A DNA stretch of 64,000 bases from Thraustochytrium sp. TN22. Taxonomy: Eukaryota > Sar > Bigyra > Thraustochytrida > Thraustochytriidae. Each line of letters opens with the position of its first letter. Position 1 is the first letter of the stretch. The notes under the pieces were generated by a model. It was not told the DNA's origin, did no database searches, and worked only from the letters and a program-made list of their open reading frames with translations. The translations under genes and the position numbers were made by a program. Positions 16,930 through 26,139 of this stretch are shown piece after piece. The stretch spans positions 62,001-126,000 of the forward strand of contig JABLUY010000072.1 of the NCBI GenBank assembly GCA_013306675.1. The letters run 5' to 3'.

Positions 16930-16962
16930 TAGTAGCAGCAGCAGCAGCAGCAGCAGCAGCAG
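16930..16962. repeat. (CAG)n/(AGC)n trinucleotide run
   Basis: A run of about ten AGC triplets lies between the P450 stop codon and the 3' end of the small membrane-protein gene. It is noncoding in either gene as called. Confidence 0.85.
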
Positions 16963-16979
16963 GCGAGCTGCGCACGACC

Positions 16980-17186
16980 TCACTTGGGCCCCGTGTACAC
17001 ATACGCAATAAAGGTCAACAGCAGGAACGTCAGCAGCGCCGCGTTGCCGTAGATATCCACCTGCGTCCAGTGGTCGTTGTTCAGCACAATGTAAAGGCAC
17101 CCGCCGTACACCGCCAGCGCCGTCACGCTCTTGAAGGCGCGCGCCGCCTCCGCGTCCAGCTCGCCCGCGCTGCTCTTGGTCGACAT
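16980..17186 (-). CDS. Small two-helix membrane protein, unknown function
   Basis: A 68-residue frame starts MSTKSSAGELDAEAARAF with an ATG. It has two hydrophobic segments (VTALAVYGGCLYIVLNN and ALLTFLLLTFIAYVYTGPK) separated by a polar DHWTQVDIYG turn. The hydrophilic start, short loop and charged tail look like a real small integral membrane protein of the ER or mitochondrion. I do not recognise the family. It is convergent with the P450 gene, with 138 bp between the stop codons. The composition is more protein-like than the shadow frames nearby, but short frames can mislead, so confidence is moderate. Confidence 0.55.
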   Translation of the reverse strand: MSTKSSAGELDAEAARAFKSVTALAVYGGCLYIVLNNDHWTQVDIYGNAALLTFLLLTFIAYVYTGPK

Positions 17187-17483
17187 GCTGCCCTTGGCTG
17201 CGCTACGTGTGCGTCGCTAGTGCCTGAGTCGGCCGGCGACCGCGCCCGCGCTCCCTCACAGGCAGTCCCTTTCCCCGACGCGCGCGCCGGCGTACAAGTA
17301 CAGGAACTGCTCGCTCGCACGTGGCGCGGCCTCGCGCGCGCCCTCGCTCGTCGCCGCCGGGTCCCCGGCCCGCGGCGCGCGTATGGGTACGCACCATGCA
17401 GCAAGCGCACACCTTTGAAGCCAACCAAACAACAATCACGGCCAGTCAGATGGCCGGCCTGCGCAAGCAATGGTAAAAGAAAC
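17187..17483. other. Intergenic region between the small membrane protein and the transposon palindrome
   Basis: About 300 bp of unremarkable, moderately GC-rich sequence. It should contain the promoter of the minus-strand small gene. The left edge of the transposon arm is at 17484. Confidence 0.4.
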
Positions 17484-19782
17484 TATCCCAATCACACCTC
17501 TATGCTTACTCGTATCCGCCTACCACGCGGGGGTCCCTCGGTGACGCCCGGCACAGGGGGCACTAAAGCGTATTAAGAGGGTACTTTACTCCCGATTTGC
17601 TCCAAAAAAGTGGCCTAGAGTCTGGCGAAGTTAGTTCCGCATTCGATCAAAAACGCAGCGATGGGGCCGAGCTTGAAGAGGCCCACTCGAAGCGACCCAA
17701 GGCTCCTGCCCCCTATTCATTTTGGCCGAAGGCGTGGTGGTTAGGATGAGATGAGCTCGGCAGTTCGCCCAGAGCGGCTTTGGGGGGAGCTCGCGCGCGA
17801 CTTCGTCGCGGAGCGCGCTGGAGCCGCAGGCGCTGCGGCGCGCGGCTGCAGGCGGCCCTGGCGGGTGCCTTGTGCCTGCTCTCAGCTCGCACGCCCCTGC
17901 CGCAGCGCTTGGACGTGGAGTCGGGCCCGCACTGCGACATCATGGCATCGGCGAGGCCTAACCACCGCGTGGAGGACGACAGCGACAGCGACAGCGACAG
18001 CGAGTTCGTGCCCCTGGACAAGCGGGACACAGGGGACGAAGACGAAGAAGGAGAGGAGCTTGGCGACGAGGATGCTCGTTCTGAGGCCGCTGCGCAGCAC
18101 GACTTCGAAGACATACGTGCGTTGGTCGACGAACCGACGCGTGGTGCGAGTGCATGTTCGAGGTCGGCCTCATTCAGCACAAGACCGTTCCGGGGCTCGC
18201 AGTCTCGCCGGATGGAGTCGCTCGCGTCCGGCTTCCAGGCGCGGAGTGCGACGCATCGTCAGTACTATGCAGCGTCGAGATCAAGACGCGCGTCGCGCCT
18301 GGAGGCGCGGTAGACGCACGTATCGTGAGCACCCAGATGAACACGTGGGGGACGAGACTTGGTGGAAGGCCATACCTGCCGAGCACCGCGCGCAAGTCTT
18401 GCACCAAGCTGTGGTCCTCCAAATCGATCACGTGCTCTACGTTGCTGCCAGCACGAGTTCGTGTTTGTACGCCTGCCTCGTTGAAGTGCCTCCGGACGCC
18501 CGGCTCGCCATGGAGCGCGCTCTGAAACCGTGGGCGGACAAGCTCACGACATGGGCGCACCAGAGCATCGACAGCGGGTGCGCCGCCCAAGCCACCTGCC
18601 ATCTTCGGCGAGGAGGAGGGGGCGGTGCTGAGCTCGCACTTCCGGCTGTGGCGCGCCATGCGCAAGCTTGTCGCTCTGAAGGGGCCCATGCGGCCCGTGC
18701 ATGTCATCAAGTGCTTACCGCAGGAGCTATACAACGTCGCAAAGGGCGGCGTCGACGGAAGCACACAGTACGTGGAGCAGATCACCAACACGCAGTGCAT
18801 GAATCTGAGCTGCGACCAGAACATCGCGTTGCGCACGTACAAGCAGCTCGTTGTCAACGCCATCGTGGTCTACCGCTACTTACAGGCTGCGAGGAAGAGC
18901 AACCTCGAAGACAGCGACGGGCTAAAGGCCCTCCGCGACAAGGTGAACCGCTCTGAAGCGCTCAGCACTGTCTCGTTCCGCCTCACTGTCGACATGGTCC
19001 GTCACGTCTACAGGAGCAGGCAGCTCGATACGGCGCAGGTGGAGTTCAACATGCAGCCAAGCATGCCCAAGCCCACTGGGCTCACCAGGGAAGCGGCGAG
19101 GGACCTCGTGACCGCCGGTAAGCGCAAGCGAACCCCCGAGTTGCAGAAGTTCTTCAACCACGGCCAAGCCCGCGACATCCGCCTCGATGCCGCACTGCAA
19201 CATGACTCAGAGGCAGCGGGAAAGGCATCCTTCAACGCCAACAACAAGAGGATTCCCGCCAAGCGGCTCTGCGTCATCTGCGGCAAGCAAACGCACCGTC
19301 GTTGCACCATCTGCGGTGTGCCTCTGCACGTGTTCATGAGAAAGAATGAACGCACAACCTGCTTTTCCAAGTGGCACACGCGCGTGCGCGTCGAGCCTCA
19401 CGAAGGCTTCAAGAAGCGCAAGACAAACGTCAACGGAACACCTTCGCCCATTTGCCTCGATCATGTCGATTCGAGCAGCGCCAGTGCCTCGTCCGGTACC
19501 CCTACAGCGCAGAGCAGGAACGACCACGTAGCCCAAGCCAGCTACACCGACACCCCATCAAGCCATAGTTCAAGATCCTCTCGCAGCAGCCTCAGCACGA
19601 GTCCATCGTGCCCTTGATGCAGCCCAAGTTGGCCTCAGCATCCGCACAGGCCAGTCGGAAGTGACCAACACTTTACGCTTCCATACAAACCCAGTAGTTG
19701 AAAGTTCCAAAAATGATTAGAATCATGATAGCAACAGGTCAGTCGAGCGCAAGCAGGAGAGCCGATTTACTAGGGATAATAT
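17484..19782 (+). mobile_element. DNA transposon copy, left arm of a 2.3-kb inverted pair
   Basis: This 2,299-bp unit is repeated in reverse complement at 19824-22122, with exactly the same length and, by eye, only three substitutions (at 18080, 18100 and 18117). It carries a degraded plus-strand gene for a nuclease plus piggyBac-like C-terminal protein. TATCCCAATC occurs both at its outer end (17484-17493) and straddling its inner end (19780-19789). Unlike the right copy, its outer end lacks the 41-bp terminal sequence. High arm identity shows recent arrival or recent homogenisation. Confidence 0.85.
17751..19617 (+). pseudogene. Degraded transposon gene: PD-(D/E)XK nuclease plus piggyBac-like C-terminus (left copy)
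   Basis: Recognisable protein pieces lie in order but in three reading frames, so the gene looks broken by about three small shifts. First comes an acidic stretch (EDDSDSDSDSEF). Next is a nuclease-like piece with FEVGLIQHK, SPDGV and SVEIKTRV, the D...ExK pattern of YqaJ/lambda-exonuclease-type enzymes. It is followed by AQVLHQAVVLQIDHVLYVAA. The last, intact 330-codon segment (from about 18553; first ATG at 18658) has YNVAKGGVDGSTQY and ends in a zinc-binding cluster RLCVICGKQTHRRCTICGVP plus CFSKWH, much like the C-terminus of piggyBac transposases. None of the shifts has the host intron signature. The identical pattern in both arms means the damage predates the duplication, or that the family uses unusual expression. 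Confidence 0.7.
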
Positions 19783-19827
19783 CCCAATCCCATCGCCCTA
19801 GACGGAGTTTAATCAGGATAGCCATAT
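19783..19827. repeat. Terminal inverted repeat, inner copy
   Basis: A 45-bp sequence starting CCCAATCCCATCGCCC and ending GATAGCCATAT. Its 41-bp unique part forms the spacer of the large palindrome. The exact reverse complement is at 22120-22164. Confidence 0.9.
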
Positions 19828-19988
19828 TATCCCTAGTAAATCGGCTCTCCTGCTTGCGCTCGACTGACCTGTTGCTATCATGATTCTAATCATTTTTGGA
19901 ACTTTCAACTACTGGGTTTGTATGGAAGCGTAAAGTGTTGGTCACTTCCGACTGGCCTGTGCGGATGCTGAGGCCAACTTGGGCTGCA

Positions 19989-21855
19989 TCAAGGGCACGA
20001 TGGACTCGTGCTGAGGCTGCTGCGAGAGGATCTTGAACTATGGCTTGATGGGGTGTCGGTGTAGCTGGCTTGGGCTACGTGGTCGTTCCTGCTCTGCGCT
20101 GTAGGGGTACCGGACGAGGCACTGGCGCTGCTCGAATCGACATGATCGAGGCAAATGGGCGAAGGTGTTCCGTTGACGTTTGTCTTGCGCTTCTTGAAGC
20201 CTTCGTGAGGCTCGACGCGCACGCGCGTGTGCCACTTGGAAAAGCAGGTTGTGCGTTCATTCTTTCTCATGAACACGTGCAGAGGCACACCGCAGATGGT
20301 GCAACGACGGTGCGTTTGCTTGCCGCAGATGACGCAGAGCCGCTTGGCGGGAATCCTCTTGTTGTTGGCGTTGAAGGATGCCTTTCCCGCTGCCTCTGAG
20401 TCATGTTGCAGTGCGGCATCGAGGCGGATGTCGCGGGCTTGGCCGTGGTTGAAGAACTTCTGCAACTCGGGGGTTCGCTTGCGCTTACCGGCGGTCACGA
20501 GGTCCCTCGCCGCTTCCCTGGTGAGCCCAGTGGGCTTGGGCATGCTTGGCTGCATGTTGAACTCCACCTGCGCCGTATCGAGCTGCCTGCTCCTGTAGAC
20601 GTGACGGACCATGTCGACAGTGAGGCGGAACGAGACAGTGCTGAGCGCTTCAGAGCGGTTCACCTTGTCGCGGAGGGCCTTTAGCCCGTCGCTGTCTTCG
20701 AGGTTGCTCTTCCTCGCAGCCTGTAAGTAGCGGTAGACCACGATGGCGTTGACAACGAGCTGCTTGTACGTGCGCAACGCGATGTTCTGGTCGCAGCTCA
20801 GATTCATGCACTGCGTGTTGGTGATCTGCTCCACGTACTGTGTGCTTCCGTCGACGCCGCCCTTTGCGACGTTGTATAGCTCCTGCGGTAAGCACTTGAT
20901 GACATGCACGGGCCGCATGGGCCCCTTCAGAGCGACAAGCTTGCGCATGGCGCGCCACAGCCGGAAGTGCGAGCTCAGCACCGCCCCCTCCTCCTCGCCG
21001 AAGATGGCAGGTGGCTTGGGCGGCGCACCCGCTGTCGATGCTCTGGTGCGCCCATGTCGTGAGCTTGTCCGCCCACGGTTTCAGAGCGCGCTCCATGGCG
21101 AGCCGGGCGTCCGGAGGCACTTCAACGAGGCAGGCGTACAAACACGAACTCGTGCTGGCAGCAACGTAGAGCACGTGATCGATTTGGAGGACCACAGCTT
21201 GGTGCAAGACTTGCGCGCGGTGCTCGGCAGGTATGGCCTTCCACCAAGTCTCGTCCCCCACGTGTTCATCTGGGTGCTCACGATACGTGCGTCTACCGCG
21301 CCTCCAGGCGCGACGCGCGTCTTGATCTCGACGCTGCATAGTACTGACGATGCGTCGCACTCCGCGCCTGGAAGCCGGACGCGAGCGACTCCATCCGGCG
21401 AGACTGCGAGCCCCGGAACGGTCTTGTGCTGAATGAGGCCGACCTCGAACATGCACTCGCACCACGCGTCGGTTCGTCGACCAACGCAAGTATGTCTTCG
21501 AAGTCTTGCTGCGCAGCGGCCTCAGCACGAGCATCCTCGTCGCCAAGCTCCTCTCCTTCTTCGTCTTCGTCCCCTGTGTCCCGCTTGTCCAGGGGCACGA
21601 ACTCGCTGTCGCTGTCGCTGTCGCTGTCGTCCTCCACGCGGTGGTTAGGCCTCGCCGATGCCATGATGTCGCAGTGCGGGCCCGACTCCACGTCCAAGCG
21701 CTGCGGCAGGGGCGTGCGAGCTGAGAGCAGGCACAAGGCACCCGCCAGGGCCGCCTGCAGCCGCGCGCCGCAGCGCCTGCGGCTCCAGCGCGCTCCGCGA
21801 CGAAGTCGCGCGCGAGCTCCCCCCAAAGCCGCTCTGGGCGAACTGCCGAGCTCAT
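19989..21855 (-). pseudogene. Degraded transposon gene: PD-(D/E)XK nuclease plus piggyBac-like C-terminus (right copy)
   Basis: Mirror copy of the gene in the left arm, with the same order of parts and the same frame pattern. The C-terminal 330 codons are identical in protein sequence to the left copy. The three arm differences all fall in the acidic region upstream of the nuclease piece and change three residues there (for example FEDIRALVDE to FEDILALVDE). No other difference between the copies is visible. Confidence 0.7.
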
Positions 21856-22119
21856 CTCATCCTAACCACCACGCCTTCGGCCAAAATGAATAGGGGGCAG
21901 GAGCCTTGGGTCGCTTCGAGTGGGCCTCTTCAAGCTCGGCCCCATCGCTGCGTTTTTGATCGAATGCGGAACTAACTTCGCCAGACTCTAGGCCACTTTT
22001 TTGGAGCAAATCGGGAGTAAAGTACCCTCTTAATACGCTTTAGTGCCCCCTGTGCCGGGCGTCACCGAGGGACCCCCGCGTGGTAGGCGGATACGAGTAA
22101 GCATAGAGGTGTGATTGGG

Positions 22120-22164
22120 ATATGGCTATCCTGATTAAACTCCGTCTAGGGCGATGGGATTGGG
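22120..22164. repeat. Terminal inverted repeat, outer copy
   Basis: Exact reverse complement of 19783-19827, marking the right boundary of the right-hand element copy. No such copy exists at the left boundary of the left arm (17484). Confidence 0.9.
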
Positions 22165-22308
22165 CTATCCTACGAATGCGTAAATGATTCCCAGAAAGAA
22201 ATTCGGCCCACGTTTGGTTCTTGACCATTGCCAACGAAAAAGGAGATGGCAAGGCAGCGCAGCGCGGTCATGCCGTAGGACCGGGCATCAACAAAAAGTG
22301 AATTTTTG

Positions 22309-22403
22309 TAGTCGCGCAGGGGGTCGAACCCCGGACCTTGGTGTCGATACTCTCGAGGCGAGAGGTATTAGCACCACGCTCTAACCAGCTGAGCTACACA
22401 ACC
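22309..22403 (-). tRNA. trnI-AAU: tRNA-Ile(AAU) with 21-nt intron
   Basis: The minus strand folds as a tRNA: acceptor GGTTGTG pairs with CGCGACT (with GU pairs), D stem GCTC/GAGC, anticodon stem TGGTG/CACCA, anticodon loop CTAATA plus A, T arm CGGGG-TTCGACC-CCCTG, discriminator A. The anticodon is AAU (read as IAU). A 21-nt intron (22345-22365) lies at the standard place one base after the anticodon and contains a CTCTCG-CCT-CGAGAG hairpin; its GTAT can pair with the anticodon region. Internal A box (TAGCTCAGCTGGTTAGAGC) and B box (GGTTCGACCCC) are intact, and a T5 terminator follows within 20 bases. Confidence 0.93.
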
Positions 22404-22438
22404 AAAGACGTTGTTCGATGTTACGCCGGAAAAAATTC

Positions 22439-22532
22439 TAGTCGCGCAGGGGGTCGAACCCCGGACCTTGGTGTTGATATTCCCAAGGAGGGCGTATTAG
22501 CACCACGCTCTAACCAGCTGAGCTACACAACC
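22439..22532 (-). tRNA. trnI-AAU: tRNA-Ile(AAU) with 20-nt intron
   Basis: A second tRNA-Ile gene has mature sequence identical to the copy at 22309-22403 but a different 20-nt intron (22475-22494, CGCCCTCCTTGGGAATATCA) at the same position. A T6 terminator lies just 3' of it. The two genes are a tandem duplication with 35 bp between them; only the introns and spacers have diverged. Confidence 0.93.
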
Positions 22533-22690
22533 AGGCGAAACCCGCTAGGGTCTCGGTTAGGTTTCCGTTGAGGCTCCGGCGGCAGACGCCGCATAAGATC
22601 ATCGACGGCGGGGCGGGGAGCGCGGGGCGCTGGCGGCGCGGTCGCCGGTCGAGTCAAGAGCGAGCCTCAGGACGCAGCGGCGGACGCTGG

Positions 22691-22711
22691 CAGGCACTGG
22701 CAGGCAGGCAG
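22691..22711 (+). repeat. GGCA repeat upstream of the YccF-family gene
   Basis: A short caggcactggcaggcaggca run on the sense strand, about 47 bp upstream of the ATG. It is one of several such runs near start codons in the window. Confidence 0.8.
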
Positions 22712-22757
22712 AACCGAGAGGGCGGAGGATCGCAGAGGCTCCGAGTCGGGCGGCGGG

Positions 22758-23453
22758 ATGGACGCGAAGGAGGCGACCGCCGTGCCGGTGGCGCGCGAGG
22801 CGGCGCCCCGCGTGACGACGACGACGACGACGCGGCGGTACGAGACGCGCAGGGACGAGCGCGGTGCGGTTTCCTGGGCCGGCAACCTGCTGTGGATATG
22901 GCTGGCGGGCGGCGCCGTGGTGGCGGCCATCTACGCGGTGCTGGGGCTGCTGCTGCTCATTACCATCGTGCTGGCGCCCTTTGGCCTGCAGCTGCTCAAG
23001 CTCGCGCGCCTCGCGCTCTTCCCGTTCGGCATGTCGATCGAGGCGGAGATGAGCGAGTATAGGTGCGCAGGCTGTGGCAACATCGTGGGCAACCTGCTCT
23101 TCCTGCCCATTGGCCTCTTGCTCTTGGCCTTTCACGTCGTTGCCGGCATTTTGTGCGCCTGCACGTGCTATGGCATCATCTTCAGCTTCCAGCACTTTAA
23201 GCTCGCGCAGATGGCGCTCTGCCCGTTCGGCTCGCACGCTGTCTTTGAGAGCGTGTCGCGCCACGAGGAGACTACCACGCTGCGCGAGGAGATGTACGAC
23301 CAGGACAACCTCTATGGCGACAGCTACGCGGCCGCGCAGCCCGTGGCTGGTGCTGGTGCTGGCGCCGGAGGCAATGGGGCAGGCTTTGGTGCAAGCACGA
23401 GCAATGGCTACAGCAGCAAGCCGCAGTACGCCAAGACGTCGTACGATCCATGA
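22758..23453 (+). CDS. YccF-family (inner membrane component) protein with two YccF units
   Basis: This 231-residue membrane protein holds two copies of the YccF unit. The first is GNLLWIWLAGGAVVAAIYAV, then a long hydrophobic helix, then LLKLARLALFPFG. The second is GNIVGNLLFLPIGLLLLAFH, then a helix, then FKLAQMALCPFG. The family is common in bacteria and scattered in protists; its molecular role is not established. The N-terminal 35 residues are polar and the C-terminal 60 are Gly/Ala/Tyr-rich and probably cytosolic. The ATG at 22758 has only a non-coding-looking upstream frame. Transcription runs away from the divergent tRNA pair. Confidence 0.88.
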   Translation: MDAKEATAVPVAREAAPRVTTTTTTRRYETRRDERGAVSWAGNLLWIWLAGGAVVAAIYAVLGLLLLITIVLAPFGLQLLKLARLALFPFGMSIEAEMSEYRCAGCGNIVGNLLFLPIGLLLLAFHVVAGILCACTCYGIIFSFQHFKLAQMALCPFGSHAVFESVSRHEETTTLREEMYDQDNLYGDSYAAAQPVAGAGAGAGGNGAGFGASTSNGYSSKPQYAKTSYDP

Positions 23454-23803
23454 GGCTACAGCAAGCAAGCCAGCAGTATGCCAAGACGCAGGCTGCGGCG
23501 CAGTGCGAGCGCCTGCAGGCCCTGATGAGGAAGTGCCCTCACATTCAGGATCGGGGTCTCGGCCTGGAGGGTTGGTGAGGATTCGGGTCTGCGCTTCCAC
23601 ACGTGTCTACAAACCATGAGGATGTGAAGCGCGTAGGGCAGGGCAGGGCAGTCCGTAGTAGCAGTAAGGTGGATGTAGTAGTTGTGCACGCCATCCTGGA
23701 GCCTCCTGGTGGGTGGATATCCGGGGAGGAGCTCCACCTGGGTTTTCGCTGACACGAGTTGTTGTTTTCCTTTTCATGGGGTACCAGTATCATTGTTTTC
23801 TTT

Positions 23804-23840
<37 letters not shown>

Positions 23841-23918
23841 CGCGTTCTTCTTGCGCTATACTTCATCACCCTGGGCGGTGTTCCTTGCTTCCTTCTTTCT
23901 TCTACGAGGGCGACGACA
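23454..23918. other. Convergent intergenic region with (CT)n(CG)n tract
   Basis: This 465-bp gap lies between the stop codons of the YccF-family gene and POLA2. It contains short duplicated pieces of the preceding 3' coding end (agcaagc-cagtatgccaagac) and the dinucleotide tract at 23803-23844. No gene is seen. Confidence 0.5.
23803..23844. repeat. (CT)n followed directly by (CG)n
   Basis: About eleven CT units run straight into about ten CG units. Alternating CG of this length can adopt left-handed Z-DNA; the CT part can form triplex DNA. Confidence 0.85.
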
Positions 23919-26139
23919 TCAGATGCGCACGACCTCGACCTTGGCGCGCTGCGGCAGCTGGTTCGGGATCATGAGCGTCTCGTCGCTGTCGCCCTCGTCC
24001 TTGTCCTGATCGACGGCATTCTCCTCCGGCTTGCCTCGGGCGGCGGCAGCGCGCTCCTCGACTGTGCGTGGCTTGACGAGGATGCGAGCGTACATGCCGC
24101 CGGTCCGGCCGCGCGTGAGCCTGCCCGGATTGACGCAGAGCGTGCCGTCGCAAAGATCGTGCGCAAAGTGCATGAGCTTGGAGGTGAGGAGCAAGAGGTC
24201 GGGCTGCACGTCGAGGTGAAGCGCGTGACGCTGGTCGAGCTCGAGCGAGGCGCCGGGCGCCGGCGGGAACATGGGGTAGAAGGAGCGCTGCAGAATCATC
24301 TGCTCGGCGAGGCGCTGAATGCGCTTCTTGGGGCGGGCGCGGTCGACGCGCGCCACATCCTCGCCGGCCAGGTGCATGATGGTGTCCTGCGTGTTGACGC
24401 CGACGACAAGGTTGGAGACGCGCAGTACGCACGGGTTGGGCGCGAAGAGGATCTGGTCCGGGTCCGAGAGCTCCACGTTAGCAAGGAGAGCGCGAGGCAG
24501 CGGCGGCTGCGGGTACGCAACGGCGTGTGTGACGTCGTCGAGGCTGGGCACGACGACGACGCGAGTGGGCGTGCCGTCGACGACGGTGGCGATGCGCTGC
24601 AGCACAAACTCGAGCACGTCCATGAAGGAGAGCGAGAGCTGCTCGCCGGTCTCGAGCGTCTTGATGCACTTGCCGACGGCGACCTGCGGGTGCGTGGCGT
24701 CAACAAAGGGGCCCATGAGTACGAGCACGTCGGGCTTGGCCTCGGCCACGTTGGCCAAAAGGTCCTCGAGCGGCTCGTAGTCGAGGTCGTCCTGCGTCGA
24801 GAAGGGGCCGGCCGCCGTCATGATGGCGACGGGCGCCGACTCGGCACGCGCCGCGCGCGCTTCCGGCACCGCGGCGAGCCGCGGCTGCACGGCCGAGAAG
24901 ATCTCGCGCGCGTGGAAGACCGGGCCGGACGGGCAGACGCCGCGCGCCACGATGACCTGGCCCGGAAAGAGGCTAAAGGCGGAGACGGCGGGATCGATCT
25001 CCAGCTTGACGCGCGCGCCGTTCGCATCGGCGCGCGAGCCCTCCAGCACGAGCGAGCTGGCGTTCAGCTTGCCGTTGGCCGCCTCGCAGCACACGCGGCC
25101 CAGGACCAGGACCTCGTCCTGCCCGGTCTGGCCCACGGCCGCAAAGTCCTCGTCCGTCCAGTTGTACGCCGCCTTGAAGTGCTCCTTCATCTCGCCCAGC
25201 TGCGCCTCGAGCATGCGCGCGCGCTCCACCACCGTCGTGTACATGTACTGGTACGGCTCGCGCAGGTCGCTCAGGAGCTCCACGCGCGGCGCCGACCGGC
25301 CCAGCGCGCCGTCCGCGCCGCGCTCCGCGCACACCGCGTCCCAGTCCAGGCCGGTCTTGGCCGGGTCCGCACTCAGCTCCACCTTGCCCATATCGCTGCG
25401 CTCGGCGTACGCGGCCGTCGAGCAAATGGGCGATCCGGACGTCGGCAAGGCCTTGACGGGTGTCTGCGACCGCGGCGGCGTCTGCGGAGCCTCCAGCTTC
25501 ACGCGCTTCTTCTGATTCGACAGCAGCACAGCCTTGGTGGCCGACCCGGCCGCGCCGCGCTTGCCACTGCCCACCGGCCCAACCGGCGACGCCTCGCCCA
25601 GATCCAGGCCGAACTTTTGCGAGAAGTCGTCGATGCGCTTGCCCTGGCCCGGCAGCCGGCTCACCGTGCGTTTCGTCAGCACCGGCGTCGAGTACCCGGC
25701 CGTCTGCACGCGCTCGCCAGGTGCCAGCCCATCCTGGCCCTGCCGCGGCGGCTTCTTGCCGTACACCCTGCGTCCCTTGGCCTCGTTGCGCTGCTCCTCC
25801 TTGGCCAGCGCCTCGCCCAGCTTGCGCAGCAGCTTGTCCGGCCCGGCGCCCGCGTGGTTCAGGGCCAGCACCTCCCACTTGGTCGCCAGCGTCTCCGCCG
25901 TCACGCCGTGCCGCGCGCACAGCTCGCGGCCTGCGCAGAGCACAGTCGAGCAGACCCGTGCATGGTCGCGAGCGCGTCAGTTCCCCGGCCCTGCTTCGAC
26001 AACCATGACCTGCCTGGCCCTCTTCGCGCAACCTACACGTCTCCACGAAGCTCTCGTCGTCCGGCTGCGCGTCGCCCACGTTCTTGAACGCGCGCCGCAC
26101 GTCCTCCGCGCCCGCCAGGGCCGCCGTGGCCGCGGGCAT
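23919..26139 (-). CDS. POLA2: DNA polymerase alpha subunit B (two exons)
   Basis: This is the regulatory B subunit of DNA polymerase alpha-primase, which starts nuclear DNA replication. The long frame carries the OB-fold region (QDEVLVLGRVCCEAANGKL) and the inactive phosphoesterase domain with the family motifs TAAGPFSTQDDLDYEPLEDL, LMGPFVDATHP and a C-terminal PNQLPQRAKVEVVRI. That frame has no suitable ATG. A first exon at 26037-26139 (MPAATAALAGAEDVRRAF...) joins across a 106-bp GT-AG intron (25931-26036) to give SFVETCRELCARHGVTAETL, which resembles the N-terminal helical domain. The product is 704 residues, longer than the roughly 600 of animals because of a Lys/Pro linker. The intron starts GTAGGTTG, as in two other genes here. 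Confidence 0.93.
25931..26036 (-). other. Predicted spliceosomal intron (POLA2)
   Basis: 106 bp, phase 1. Donor GTAGGTTGCG, candidate branch site AACTGACGC, acceptor CTCTGCGCAG. It joins the ATG-led first exon to the main frame. Confidence 0.8.

Larger units (their letters stand above)
19783..22164 (-). mobile_element. DNA transposon copy, right arm, with 45-bp terminal inverted repeats
   Basis: The unit is the reverse complement of the left arm, framed by perfect 45-bp inverted repeats at 19783-19827 and 22120-22164 (outer bases CCCAATCCCATCGCCC). This gives a complete-looking element of 2,382 bp. I find no convincing target-site duplication: the flanks are ATAATAT on the left and CTATCC on the right. 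It ends 145 bp from the 3' end of a tRNA-Ile gene. Its gene is read on the minus strand and has the same breaks as the left copy. The order of CCC-starting ends and a piggyBac-like C-terminus suggests a piggyBac-related family, but this is inference. Confidence 0.82.

Noticed and set aside
17751-18956. 401-codon frame across the transposon as one intact protein
   Set aside because: Only a part (about 18340-18620) looks protein-like in this frame; the rest is Arg-rich antisense-type translation.
17484-22164. Palindrome as a pure sequencing or assembly artefact
   Set aside because: The arms differ at three sites, the right boundary has an extra terminal repeat absent on the left, and both flanks are unique. 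This favours a real structure, though long reads should confirm it.
22309-22532. Two near-identical units as a short CRISPR-like or minisatellite repeat
   Set aside because: Each folds as a complete tRNA with A and B boxes and a T-run terminator; the variable parts are tRNA introns.
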